A stretch of 64,000 bases of DNA from Pseudoalteromonas sp. T1lg23B (GCF_002964665.1 NZ_PQBZ01000034.1:868429-932428); one strand, 5' to 3'. Counted from the first letter of the stretch, positions 1-9,484 are shown. Program-made: numbers and translations. Notes: generated by a model from the sequence alone, not told the origin.

Positions 1-7
1 CCCAACC

Positions 8-54
8 TGACACCGGTGTCACTGTATTAACGCATATCGTTGACACCGGTGTCA
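8..54. promoter_or_regulatory. Pair of LacI-family-type operators
   Basis: The 14-base palindrome TGACACCGGTGTCA occurs twice, at 8-21 and 41-54. The second copy extends to an 18-base perfect palindrome at 39-56. The centres are 33 bases apart, about three helical turns, which would place two dimers on the same DNA face or allow a tetramer to bind both. A central CG step within an even palindrome is typical of LacI-family operators. The nearest downstream gene inside the window points the other way, so the controlled gene is probably to the left, outside the window. The regulator and its ligand are not identified. Confidence 0.6.
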
Positions 55-237
55 ACCTTTACCCATAAATTTAGTCTAAAAATATAAAATGACCAAATAA
101 TGACCTAACAACAAATAAGGAGAAATATGAAGATATGAACAGAGCACCAAAACCCTATTGTTTTGGTTAGTAAGCACTTCCCTTGAGCAAGGGTGTAAAT
201 ACGCGTGTACTTTAGCAGGAGTAACTCAATAAAATTA
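55..237. other. Intergenic region with a small hairpin
   Basis: No gene is visible here. A short inverted repeat, CCCTT-GAGC-AAGGG, lies at about 181-194. It has no T-run in the leftward direction needed for the FapA-like gene, so it is only a weak terminator candidate. Confidence 0.3.
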
Positions 238-1866
238 TTACAGATTAAACTGCTGAGTGATTTTTCCTTCGTCTAACCTGACCATGTGCGGCGGATAAAT
301 ACGAGTGAATTGTTTGGAGTCTTTGGCAATGGTCACTTCAATGCCCGGATGCATTAATTCATTGACCTTAACGCGACACGAATGCAACAGACGCGCTAAC
401 TTTTGCTGGATGATTCGGATATTACGCTGATTACGCTTGTAGTGGAGATCGAGCTGTTTCTCGCTCGCTTCGAGTTTTTTCAAAAACTCATCACGCTTAC
501 TAGATTGCGGCGATTTGGTTGCTTTGGCTTTAGCCTTGGACAGCTCCATAACCTTTTCAGTCAAACGTTTTTCAAAGCTTCTAAATTCTTTTTGCTTTTC
601 TTTTAGTTCAAACCAATTTTGTGCAATGGCGATACGCGTACGCGTACCCGACGGAGCGCCCAACTCGCCCGTTTCAAGGCGCAATGCATTAAGTACATTA
701 CCACCTATCAACTTACCTCTGGGATTCTCACCCTTACCAATACGGATTAAACGCCCTGCTGACAAATCGCAGTGCAACGCCTGACGTTCAACAAATAAGT
801 CTTGCTGTGTTTCAATATGACTGTATTGCGCATAACCAATCGACACCGTTCGTGCCGATTTGATACTACACGAGAACTCGTCATTATCGGCGCGCTTTCT
901 GCCAATTGCCCCTTGAATGATGGTCACAGCGCCTGCGCTTTCAATCTGAGCACATTCCACAAAACCTATCACGGTCACATCACCGGTGGCTTTAATACGC
1001 ATGCCATCTTTTACGTCACCGCTGACAATCACGCTGCCATCAAATTCAATATGACCGGTGCTTACATCCACATCTTGATAACACAAAACGTCATCAACGC
1101 GCATACCACGTGGCACCGCCACCGGTACACCTTTAGAGTCAGCAACTAAAATATTTGGATCATTTTCGTCAAGCTTAGTGCCTTCAAGCACCTGCATATC
1201 AAAATCGCGACCCGGTTTTGGCTCAAGCACATCACCGAATACCGTATAACCCGTTTCGCCTTTAGTGGGCGGAATACGCTTCATCAATGGTGCACCGGGT
1301 TTAACGGTAATAATGGCACCAAGGTCACGCATATCGACCTTGCCACCTTCTTTAGCCTGAGGACTGAGCACTCTGTCCTGCGCTGTCATACACAAGCGCA
1401 CAAATTTGGCATCATCGCCATTTTTCGCACGACGGCCATGGGCGACAATGGTTTTATAGACTTCACCAGCTGGTAATTCTAATTGTTGCGCTAGAAACTG
1501 CTCAAGCACGGTTTTGTTAATACCATGTTTCACACCCGCGTCTTTTAATGCTTGTTCGGCCACGTCCATGGAGATCATATTGCCACCACGGGCGGTCACT
1601 ATGGTTGCCTCAGCAATCATATTATTATCATCAACACGGATAGAGATTTCGGCGCCAATGGCCATGGCTATAACGAGGGATTCGTTGTCGGAGTCTTGAC
1701 TGGTGAACAGTTTACCGATGTTTGCGTGGATAATATCAAAATCGGCAAATTCAGATTGCTCAAGCAATTCAACCAGCTGAGAAGCACTCGCTGGGAAACC
1801 AGATTCTGATGGATGAGAGAGTAAATACACCGCACCCATATCTTTATCATAACGAAACAACGACAT
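238..1866 (-). CDS. FapA/DUF342 family polymer-forming protein
   Basis: This 542-residue soluble protein belongs to the DUF342/FapA family (flagellar assembly protein A-like). The middle part, roughly residues 170-380, holds the family's repetitive beta-helix-like segment with many short hydrophobic strands and Gly/Asp turns (for example GDVKDGMRIKATGDVTVIGF). A charged, Lys/Glu-rich helical stretch at about 415-490 should form a coiled coil, and a short beta tail follows. There is no signal peptide or membrane segment, so a cytoplasmic location is expected. The family's biochemical role is poorly known; in vibrios a member is linked to flagellation and to binding of a phosphotransferase component. 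No flagellar gene lies nearby here, so a flagellar role cannot be argued from context. Confidence 0.8.
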   Translation of the reverse strand: MSLFRYDKDMGAVYLLSHPSESGFPASASQLVELLEQSEFADFDIIHANIGKLFTSQDSDNESLVIAMAIGAEISIRVDDNNMIAEATIVTARGGNMISMDVAEQALKDAGVKHGINKTVLEQFLAQQLELPAGEVYKTIVAHGRRAKNGDDAKFVRLCMTAQDRVLSPQAKEGGKVDMRDLGAIITVKPGAPLMKRIPPTKGETGYTVFGDVLEPKPGRDFDMQVLEGTKLDENDPNILVADSKGVPVAVPRGMRVDDVLCYQDVDVSTGHIEFDGSVIVSGDVKDGMRIKATGDVTVIGFVECAQIESAGAVTIIQGAIGRKRADNDEFSCSIKSARTVSIGYAQYSHIETQQDLFVERQALHCDLSAGRLIRIGKGENPRGKLIGGNVLNALRLETGELGAPSGTRTRIAIAQNWFELKEKQKEFRSFEKRLTEKVMELSKAKAKATKSPQSSKRDEFLKKLEASEKQLDLHYKRNQRNIRIIQQKLARLLHSCRVKVNELMHPGIEVTIAKDSKQFTRIYPPHMVRLDEGKITQQFNL

Positions 1867-2056
1867 CGACTTAATTCCTACGAAAACAAATCCACTTTGT
1901 TATTGACAACGTAACTAAGCCATTTGAGCACAACAATGCAACAATGTTAAGCAATATATGTCCACATTAGCACACAAATTATAAACGATTGTAAATGCAC
2001 TTTGTACAATAATCACCCAAGCAATTCATATTTAATGAGTTACCTGAAAAAGTTCC

Positions 2057-2086
2057 TTGTTCAACCTCCCCTCGCTGCGCTATACT
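2057..2086 (+). promoter_or_regulatory. Sigma-70 promoter of ssrA
   Basis: TTGTTC at 2057-2062 and TATACT at 2081-2086 are separated by 18 bases. They lie about 28 bases before the mature tmRNA 5' end, which leaves room for the short 5' leader normally removed by RNase P. Confidence 0.55.
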
Positions 2087-2114
2087 GGCGTCTCTAAACT
2101 GAATAACACATTCA

Positions 2115-2471
2115 GGGGCTGATTAGGATTCGACGGGATTCATGAAGCCTTAGGTGCATGTCGAGGTGCGGCTGGCCTCGTAAAAAAGCCGTATTTAAAG
2201 TAATCGCAAACGACGATAACTACGCTCTAGCGGCATAATAGCCCGCTAGCACTCCTCCAAGAAATGCTTATGGTTCTGGTTCTGGAGTGTCACCCTACAT
2301 AAGATCGCTACGGAAACCCTGGCCGGGGTTGAAGGGCTAAAACTAAGCGGCCTCGCCTTTACTTATCGTGTTCGTCCGAGATTTAAAGGTTAACCAATAG
2401 ACGATACTAAGCATGTAGGACCGAAGGTCGACGCTTTCCGGACGGGGGTTCAAATCCCCCCAGCTCCACCA
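2115..2471 (+). ncRNA. ssrA: Transfer-messenger RNA (tmRNA)
   Basis: tmRNA rescues ribosomes stalled on truncated mRNA. The 5' end GGGGCTG pairs with CAGCTCC just before the 3' terminal ACCA, with one G-U pair, to form the tRNA-like acceptor stem. The conserved start GGGGCTGATTAGGATTCGAC and the T-arm GGGTTCAAATCCC are both present. The reading frame resumes at GCA (2206-2208) and encodes the degradation tag ANDDNYALAA, ending in TAA TAG at 2236-2241. A strong terminator follows. The 3' end of ssrA is a frequent integration target for genomic islands, and AT-rich accessory genes do begin directly downstream here. Confidence 0.98.
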
Positions 2472-2483
2472 AATAGCGAAATG

Positions 2484-2518
2484 AAAAGCCATCAAAACTT
2501 TGTTTTGATGGCTTTTTT
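2484..2518 (+). terminator. Rho-independent terminator of ssrA
   Basis: A perfect 15-base stem, AAAAGCCATCAAAAC with GTTTTGATGGCTTTT, has a three-base loop and runs into six T residues. It begins 13 bases after the tmRNA CCA end. Confidence 0.9.
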
Positions 2519-3105
2519 GTTTGTTGGATTCTTGATTCTGTGCTGATATGGGTTTGATTTGGCACGACTTCGTCACTAGCCTAAATTGGCTTTAGTTATA
2601 GTTTCTACGCTATCTATTATAGTTGATACCCTTATTTGTCTGTCACCAAAAGCTTCAAAATATGTGTAGTTGCTCTTGCCCAGTAAGGAAAAAGAAGTCA
2701 AAATATCCTCCAAAGGTAAAGTAAATACTTTCATCTTAGCTAAACAACAAAAAATCGTATCCTATCAGTTATTTCCTGCGCTATAGGAAATTTCAAAAGA
2801 TATATAGACACGGTTTGAAAGCTTTGATTCTAATAGTAATACTGACGAACAACGAGCTATAGAAGCAAGTGATATTAGTCACTATATAGTAATAACTCGT
2901 TTAATTTAAGCGCGAAGAATGTAGTAGTTATTGGCTGACTTTGTCAATTTACTCCAATATCATTTAAAGAACATATAGCTATTAAAAAAGCTTTGTTCGA
3001 AACAGAATAGAAAGATCAATCCTACTTGAACCGTTTTTATAAATAAAGAATTTACTTTTTACAGTAAGCTTTTAGCCAGAGCTTTACAAGGAAATAATTA
3101 GACAC
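2519..3105. other. AT-rich non-coding stretch behind ssrA
   Basis: No intact gene is seen over nearly 600 bases. The DNA is AT-rich like the two genes that follow and unlike the flanking core genes. One open piece at about 2812-2909 reads RFESFDSNSNTDEQRAIEAS and onward for about 34 codons before TAA, but has no start or ribosome site; it may be the end of a decayed gene. No copy of the tmRNA 3' end was found by eye. The last 80 bases, with AAGGAAA at about 3088, should contain the promoter and ribosome site of the cassette. Confidence 0.4.
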
Positions 3106-4419
3106 ATGTCTCAAAATAAAACAGCAGAAATAATATATAATCTAGCGCTGTGGATGCTATTAATACTAATACCACTACTTGTGCTGTTCCTTTGGGAAAA
3201 TAATTACTCTATTTCAGCACCGATAGATGATGGAAAATTTGGTACTTTTGGTGATTTTGTTGGTGGGGTGTTGGGATCTGTTTGGTCATTATGCGGAGTA
3301 TTGCTTTTTTATAATGCATTAAAAGAGCAACGAAAGGACTTTCAAACGAATAGAGTCGCTTTGGATAAGCAAGTAGATGCATTAAAAACCCAATCAGATG
3401 AGTTTAGACTACAACGACAAGAGTTTTCTTTACAAAGAGACGAGCTAAAACAGTCTAGAAATGTTTTCAAAGAACAATCTAAAACACTTATGCAACAACG
3501 GCTTGATTCTATTTACTTTTCACTCCTTGATTTGTATAACACTGTAGTGAGCGAACTAAATAATAGCTGTTCAAAAGGTAGTTACTTTAAAGAGCTTAAA
3601 CGCGAGCTTTATTCGCAAGCACTTGGCAGCATTCAACCAATCAGTGACTACCGAGCTTCAAACGATATATACTTAAGCGTCTTCTATTCAAGAAAAGAAG
3701 AATTAACTCATTACTTCAGACTTGTCTATAGAATCATAAAAACTATTGATGATTCTGAAATTGGCGATGAAGAGAAATTTATTTATATCAAGATATTACG
3801 CTCACAGTTAAGTGAGAATGAATTACTTGCTTTATATTACAACTCTCATTCTTATTATGGTGAAAATTCATATAAACTAATTCTAAAATATAACCTATTA
3901 AAACACCTCCCCTCTATCTCCAAGTTAGAGTTATATAAATTCCTAATTCCTAAGAACCGCAATGGAAAGCCAATTATATTAGATGGAAAAAACAAGAATA
4001 GGTTTGACTCTAAAAATGCATTTTTGTTGCGATTTAATAATGAAATATTTCTACTAATCCAGCAGTTCCTTGATCTTCTCGAGAATAAATACTATAGTGA
4101 CGACTTTGAAGAGTTAAGAGTTTCGACTAATCTCCCACTTAATACAGAAACTTTAATATCCTTTGAGTCATCAAATTTAAATGAAATGAAGATTGAAATA
4201 TCTTCTTCACGTGATTTAGAAAACATCACGTTATCCAAATTTGATGTGGATAGTTTCATAAAATACTTAGAATTAATTCTTTTTGATAGATTCATTTACG
4301 CAATGTATGTCCCCATAGAGCAAGCCTCAGGTTTCATTGATACACGAAAAACAAGCAAATCAATAATATTTGAATTGCATTCAAAAAAGAAAATACAGCT
4401 AAATAAAGATATGATTTAG
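3106..4419 (+). CDS. AbiC-like membrane protein (putAbiC family), putative phage defence
   Basis: This 437-residue protein resembles the putative phage abortive infection family (PF16872, putAbiC). Two membrane helices lie at about residues 10-30 and 48-68, with the family-like stretch FGDFVGGVLGSVWSL between loop and second helix. A long Gln/Lys/Glu-rich coiled coil spans about 70-130. A cytoplasmic alpha-helical domain follows, with the typical segments YFRLVYRIIKTID and KILRSQLSENELLALYYN. The gene starts 12 bases upstream of the end of its own operon linker: its stop is only 12 bases before the next start, so the two are co-transcribed. Base composition is much more AT-rich than in the flanking genes. 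Family membership is judged from remembered family features. Abortive infection is known for named members only, and the role here is inferred. Confidence 0.7.
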   Translation: MSQNKTAEIIYNLALWMLLILIPLLVLFLWENNYSISAPIDDGKFGTFGDFVGGVLGSVWSLCGVLLFYNALKEQRKDFQTNRVALDKQVDALKTQSDEFRLQRQEFSLQRDELKQSRNVFKEQSKTLMQQRLDSIYFSLLDLYNTVVSELNNSCSKGSYFKELKRELYSQALGSIQPISDYRASNDIYLSVFYSRKEELTHYFRLVYRIIKTIDDSEIGDEEKFIYIKILRSQLSENELLALYYNSHSYYGENSYKLILKYNLLKHLPSISKLELYKFLIPKNRNGKPIILDGKNKNRFDSKNAFLLRFNNEIFLLIQQFLDLLENKYYSDDFEELRVSTNLPLNTETLISFESSNLNEMKIEISSSRDLENITLSKFDVDSFIKYLELILFDRFIYAMYVPIEQASGFIDTRKTSKSIIFELHSKKKIQLNKDMI

Positions 4420-4431
4420 AGAGAGTAAATA

Positions 4432-6726
4432 ATGAGTTTATATTTAAACCAAGAAGATTTTGAAAATATTTTCAAGAACCACATAACAACAAAGGTTTAC
4501 TCACTTTCTCTAAAAACCCTTTTTAGTAAAAGAAGAGTCGAAAAAATAAAATATGACCCTTACTATCAACGTAATTATGTATGGGACAACAGTAAAGCGA
4601 CTTTCTTTATTGAAAGCATTTTGTTAGGAACCGACGTTCCCCCACTAATTTTCTTCAATACAGGCTCGACAATAGAAGTAATTGATGGTAGACAACGGTA
4701 TGAAACAATAAAAAAGTTTCGCAATGGCGAACTTAAATTGAGCATTAAAGGACTTACAAAACTCACCCAGCTACAAAATATGCAATTTAGTACTCTCGAC
4801 GCTGAAATTCAAGGGCTACTAGATGATGCAAAGATTCGTATTTTTGAATTTGAGATCTTTAATGAGCCAAGGCTGGATGCAACGCTTGAAGATAAAATAA
4901 AGAAAGAAATTTTCAGAAGGTATAATTCTGGTATTACTCCACTAAATAGCGCAGAAATCGACAATGCAACCTATGATGATGACTCTATAACAAACGAATT
5001 GAAGGCACGCATTATTGATAACCCAGAATTTATTTCACTAGTTGAAAAAAACTTTCTTGGTAAAGTATTCAAAAATGATGATACATCAAAAGTACTCCAG
5101 TTTATGAGACGATATTTAGTTTTGTCATCTTTTCCCATTAGTACATATGCTAGCGGTAGCAACAGAACTGAAATAATGGATCTCCTATACGGTGTCAAAT
5201 CACAAAATACAGAAAACCCTGATGAAATATGTGAGAGCTTATTTTATAACTTAGACAAAACATTAGAGCTTATAAAACATTTAAAGATTCCCGCAAACAA
5301 GCTAGTAAATGAAGCATTACTGTGGGCAATATTCATACTGATTGAAGAAGAAGTAGACATTTCACCTTTATTTTCTCCTGAAGGTATTATTCATATTAAT
5401 AACTACTTAACGAATCACCAAGATGATTTCCTCTCTGAAAATAGTCATCACTATAAATCAATTATAAAGAGACATAAGTCGATCAGTGAGATGATTTCGA
5501 CACTATTGAATTTTGATTTTTCATTATTTATTAAGAATGATGACTTCAAACACTCAGTGAAAGAAATGAGGCAAAGCGAAAAGGAGGCCAAACTAAAATT
5601 GGATGAGTTAGCTTCATTACGAGTGCAAAAGCCGGAGCCCTCCTTAATTCCTATAGAAGAGATTGTAGAAGAGTTAAATGGAAACAAGTATTTAATTAGG
5701 CCAAGCTATCAAAGACTTGAGAAGATCAATGTATTCAAAGCTTCTGCAATTATCGAAAGCATTCTTCTTGGTATTAATCTTCCACCTCTGTTCATCTATA
5801 AGAATAGAAATGGAGTTAAAGAGGTTATAGATGGCCAACAACGGTTACTTTCAGTATTGGGTTTTTTGGGAAAAAGTTATCAGGATGAGAATGGGATTAC
5901 GACATACCCTAAATGCTGTAACTTTAAATTATCAAGGCTTAAAATACTTCATGAGTTAAACGGTTCTAGGTTTGAAGATCTTGATTTTAACCTTCAAGAT
6001 AAAATCTATGATTTTATGCTTAGTGTGATTGAGATAGACTCATACTTAAATAACAACTTTGATCCTGTTGATCTCTTCATTAGGCTTAACAACAAGCCTT
6101 ACCCAATAAAAGAAAACTCCTTCGAAATGTGGAACTCATTCATGGATAGAGATGTTATTAGGTATATAAAAGAAATAACTAACGATAATATTGAATGGTT
6201 TTATATAAAACAGAGAAACGGGAATAACTCCTCTGATAGAATGTTAAATGAGGAGTTAATAACCTTGCTAGGTTATAACTTGTATAACTCAAAATATAGA
6301 CCTGATTATACCAGTCTGGGCTTTTACTTAAGAGACAGCAAAGTTAATTGCAGAATAACCGAAAAGAAAGATGTATCAGCACTTCTAGAGAAAATTTTAA
6401 CTGATATTGAACTTAAAAATAGATTTCTTGAATCAATCGGAGATATTGAAAAGATAATTTCAATCTTAAAGTCAAAATTGTCACCAGGGAACCTTAAGAA
6501 TTCACTAAATGAAGTTTTTTACAAAGAAGGTGGCAAAAGATATTTAGTTGATTTTTATCTGCTATTCCAAATCATGCAAAGGCTCGAACATTCACGACAA
6601 GTCTCAATTACATTTAAAGAATTACAAGATAAGATGGCATTGGTAAAAAGCAAGCTCAAAAACCCAGAGCCAGACGTTCAACAGCAGGAATACTTCGAAA
6701 ACCTTCTGAATGAAATAAGTGTGTGA
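4432..6726 (+). CDS. Tandem DUF262 (ParB/GmrSD-like) protein
   Basis: This 764-residue cytoplasmic protein contains two DUF262 domains. The first has YQRNYVW at 45-51, ESILLGTDVPPLIFF at 61-75 and DGRQR at 85-89. The second has YQR at 426-428, then IESILLGINLPPLF and DGQQR at 467-471. DUF262 is a ParB/sulfiredoxin-like fold found in GmrSD type IV restriction enzymes, SspE and other defence proteins, where the DGQQR motif belongs to the nucleotide-hydrolysing or nuclease centre. No C-terminal HNH (DUF1524) nuclease motif is apparent, unlike GmrSD. The second copy lacks the Trp of the usual YQRxYxW motif. It is the second gene of a two-gene AT-rich cassette with the AbiC-like protein. A defence function is inferred from domain and context. 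Confidence 0.72.
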   Translation: MSLYLNQEDFENIFKNHITTKVYSLSLKTLFSKRRVEKIKYDPYYQRNYVWDNSKATFFIESILLGTDVPPLIFFNTGSTIEVIDGRQRYETIKKFRNGELKLSIKGLTKLTQLQNMQFSTLDAEIQGLLDDAKIRIFEFEIFNEPRLDATLEDKIKKEIFRRYNSGITPLNSAEIDNATYDDDSITNELKARIIDNPEFISLVEKNFLGKVFKNDDTSKVLQFMRRYLVLSSFPISTYASGSNRTEIMDLLYGVKSQNTENPDEICESLFYNLDKTLELIKHLKIPANKLVNEALLWAIFILIEEEVDISPLFSPEGIIHINNYLTNHQDDFLSENSHHYKSIIKRHKSISEMISTLLNFDFSLFIKNDDFKHSVKEMRQSEKEAKLKLDELASLRVQKPEPSLIPIEEIVEELNGNKYLIRPSYQRLEKINVFKASAIIESILLGINLPPLFIYKNRNGVKEVIDGQQRLLSVLGFLGKSYQDENGITTYPKCCNFKLSRLKILHELNGSRFEDLDFNLQDKIYDFMLSVIEIDSYLNNNFDPVDLFIRLNNKPYPIKENSFEMWNSFMDRDVIRYIKEITNDNIEWFYIKQRNGNNSSDRMLNEELITLLGYNLYNSKYRPDYTSLGFYLRDSKVNCRITEKKDVSALLEKILTDIELKNRFLESIGDIEKIISILKSKLSPGNLKNSLNEVFYKEGGKRYLVDFYLLFQIMQRLEHSRQVSITFKELQDKMALVKSKLKNPEPDVQQQEYFENLLNEISV

Positions 6727-6798
6727 CAAATTTCATTCTTAGGCTCAGCGGTGTAGGTTCAATTTCTATCCGTTAAAGAGCCAGCATTAAATTTTATT

Positions 6799-6856
6799 GG
6801 TCTCCCTAGATCATTTTGGACACCTAACGCTTACACTGAGGTGATAAAAAGAACCA
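6799..6856. mobile_element. Possible remnant of an IS3-family end
   Basis: The stretch containing TTTTGGACACCTAACGC and ACACTGAGGTG resembles, from memory, the terminal region preceding orfA of some IS3-family elements. No transposase reading frame follows. It sits at the right border of the AT-rich insert, so a solo end or scar is plausible. This rests on pattern memory only. Confidence 0.25.
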
Positions 6857-6961
6857 AGTAAGGTAGCAACTTTCGCCCATCAGAGTGAAAGTTACTACCC
6901 ATAACGCAGCTATAACCTATTAACTTGCCTATGTACGCTCATCCCAAGATGCAACCCACTA

Positions 6962-9484
6962 TCACAAACTGTGCTTACTTTTTCCTAGTATCTCCCGCAC
7001 GCTTTGCAAACTACGCTGAGCATTACCGGCGCACTCGTTGATAACCTCAAGTACAATATTAAGTTTGGCGTCTAGGCCTTGTACATCCTGCCAATCTGCA
7101 AAGGTGTTTTTGACAATCTCTGCCTCTTTTGCAGAGCAAGCGGTGATGAAGTTGTATGGGAACCATTGCAACTTATCATCGGCAATTCGCTTGCTGATGA
7201 CTTCTTTGTGGCTGCGAATATACTCCCCCGCATAAGCGCGGTGTTTGGGTGAAAACGCTGGGAACTGAAAGCGGTAGTCAATATCGTGGCCTTTACTTGC
7301 ATCACTGAGCAGCAAGTCGTAAAAGGCTTTGATTTGGCTGTGTGTATTGCCATAGCCCAAGGCGTCGAGTAGGTCTTCTTTAATATGTTTTTCACTGTGT
7401 GCAAATTGGCTCAGCAACGTTTGGTACTCTTGCTCATTGGCGTTGGCAACCAGCACGCGTAACACGGCGGTGCGTTGCGTAAGTTCGCTCAAAGGCGTGT
7501 CTTTGTACGCTTGCTTCGCTGCGCTGATGGCACTGCTGGCATTTAGGTTCAAACCGTATAACTCTAGCCACAAGCCACCGTTTTGATTGGCAAGTATTGG
7601 CGGCCATTCGCTGATACTGGGTAACTTAGAACGCAAATAATGTGCGTACTCACCGCTGAGTGATTCAGGGATCAACGTCACAAATGTATCTTGCAAGGTC
7701 GACAGCGCATTACTCACTTCCATTGCGCTATGTGGCAAAGTATTGATGATATGTAGAAGTGAATCAATGTACGTCATAAAGTCAATTTTCGCGGCCATGG
7801 CCAGCGCTTCTTGATTATCTACGTAAGAGGCTCGCTCGGCAGCGCTCAGCTTCTCAATGGGGAAATCCCCATTGCCCGTGTTGTCTAAATATCTAAAGTA
7901 CCCAACCCCGTTACTGTCTAAAAATAGCTGTGCATTGGCGGGTACATTGGTGAGCGCCATGCGCGCTTTGTCGAGCACCACTTGTTGTGTTTTGAGCACT
8001 TTGCCATCCCATATTTTCAAGGTTAAGGGTATGGTCCAGAGTTTATCTTGGCTGCTATAAAAACTATTTTGTTGAATAAACACTTGGTTATTGAGTTTGC
8101 TAAGCGTCAATAACGGATAGTTCGATTGGGTGATAAATGAATTGAGAAACCCCTCAAACCACGGGGTGTTAGCAAAGTGCCGAGCAAATAGTGGTGCGCT
8201 GGTGTTTGCCCCCGCTACTTGCTTGGCATAAGCACGCATATGAGTTTTAAACTGGGCTTGACCCAGAGCCAACTCGGCCATCTCCAGCACGGTTCGGCCC
8301 TTGGTGTAGGCCAATTGACCTATGGCCTCGTTATCGCCTCGGTACTTTACGCCGCTGCGCAGCGCTCTAGCACTGTGTTTATCATCAAAAAATGCCGATA
8401 ACTGAGGGTTCAATGCACAGCCCGTCTCCTGCGGGTAAAGCGCTTGCAGCACTCTGGCAGCAAAGAATTCAGCGAATGACTCATGCATCCAGTAGTCGTT
8501 GTACCAACTCATGGTGATATCGTTGCCCAACCACATATGTACCACTTCATGGGCAATCAGCTTTCTGAAGCGACAGATAGCAAAGCCATCCGCATCAGAC
8601 TTTGGGATCTGATGACTGTTCAAAGCAATTAAACCCACGTTTTCCATCGCCGCAAGGCCATCTATGGGTGTCACAAAAAAATCTAGCTTGCTGTAAGGAA
8701 ATGGGTAATCGAGGTAATCTTCCATAAACCGCACGGTATTGCTGACCAATTCGCTCATATCATCGGGCAAGTTCAATACAATGGTTTTGGGCGCGTACAC
8801 CACCGAGTTATATGGGGTGCCTTTAAGTGCAACCGAATGGAACTCTCCCACCGCTAACGCCAGCACATCAGAGTAAATTTTGTGACTCGGTGCAAAGCGA
8901 ATATGCTTGCGCTCCCCTTGAACCTCACTAGATACAACGGGTGTGTTATGTCGCGCATCATATTGTTTAGGAATATCGACACTAAACTCAAAACGGGTTT
9001 TCTTGTCAGGCGCGTCCAACCCAGGGAATACGGTGCGCGCTTCCATCTCTTGAAACTGGGAAAAAATATAGGGTGAGCCGCTTTGTTGGTCCGCCACAAA
9101 CAAGCCCATCGTCTTTTGATTGATTTTGCCCTTGTAACTGATCTGTAAGTTTGCCTGACCCGAAATAGGCTTGGCTAATTGGTGGGTCACAATATCAAAT
9201 TCATTTGGCTGTACTATTTCTAAACTGGTGGTTTGCCCGTTGTGTGTTAACTCAACCGATTCTATGACCAGATCACGAACATGGTAAGCAATAATGTTGC
9301 TGCTTTGCTTTATCGCTAAATGCATACGGGTGTGACCACTAAACTCACTTTGTTTGGGCGACAAAGTGAGTGCGACATGTTGTCGCTCTAAGGTAATGTT
9401 TGCGGGTAAACGATGGGTATTGGCCTGAGCGGATAGCGTCACCAACACAGACAAAATCACAGTGAAAAAACGGCTAGAATACAA
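6962..9484 (-). CDS. M1 family metallo-aminopeptidase, exported
   Basis: This 840-residue zinc aminopeptidase has an N-terminal signal peptide (hydrophobic residues about 7-20, ending in SAQA). The M1 substrate motif appears as AAMEN (GAMEN-like), followed by the zinc motif HEVVHMW and the third ligand in HESFAE. Typical C-terminal helical repeats follow. It would release N-terminal residues from peptides in the periplasm or outside the cell, fitting a peptide-scavenging marine bacterium. The start is a TTG at 9484, chosen because it gives the signal peptide and has AAGG six bases upstream. The gene stands alone, with no close partner on the same strand. Confidence 0.9.
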   Translation of the reverse strand: MYSSRFFTVILSVLVTLSAQANTHRLPANITLERQHVALTLSPKQSEFSGHTRMHLAIKQSSNIIAYHVRDLVIESVELTHNGQTTSLEIVQPNEFDIVTHQLAKPISGQANLQISYKGKINQKTMGLFVADQQSGSPYIFSQFQEMEARTVFPGLDAPDKKTRFEFSVDIPKQYDARHNTPVVSSEVQGERKHIRFAPSHKIYSDVLALAVGEFHSVALKGTPYNSVVYAPKTIVLNLPDDMSELVSNTVRFMEDYLDYPFPYSKLDFFVTPIDGLAAMENVGLIALNSHQIPKSDADGFAICRFRKLIAHEVVHMWLGNDITMSWYNDYWMHESFAEFFAARVLQALYPQETGCALNPQLSAFFDDKHSARALRSGVKYRGDNEAIGQLAYTKGRTVLEMAELALGQAQFKTHMRAYAKQVAGANTSAPLFARHFANTPWFEGFLNSFITQSNYPLLTLSKLNNQVFIQQNSFYSSQDKLWTIPLTLKIWDGKVLKTQQVVLDKARMALTNVPANAQLFLDSNGVGYFRYLDNTGNGDFPIEKLSAAERASYVDNQEALAMAAKIDFMTYIDSLLHIINTLPHSAMEVSNALSTLQDTFVTLIPESLSGEYAHYLRSKLPSISEWPPILANQNGGLWLELYGLNLNASSAISAAKQAYKDTPLSELTQRTAVLRVLVANANEQEYQTLLSQFAHSEKHIKEDLLDALGYGNTHSQIKAFYDLLLSDASKGHDIDYRFQFPAFSPKHRAYAGEYIRSHKEVISKRIADDKLQWFPYNFITACSAKEAEIVKNTFADWQDVQGLDAKLNIVLEVINECAGNAQRSLQSVREILGKSKHSL

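Noticed and set aside
2343..2576. Leftward open frame overlapping the tmRNA.
   Set aside because: It lies across the tmRNA 3' half and terminator. The RNA gene explains the sequence.
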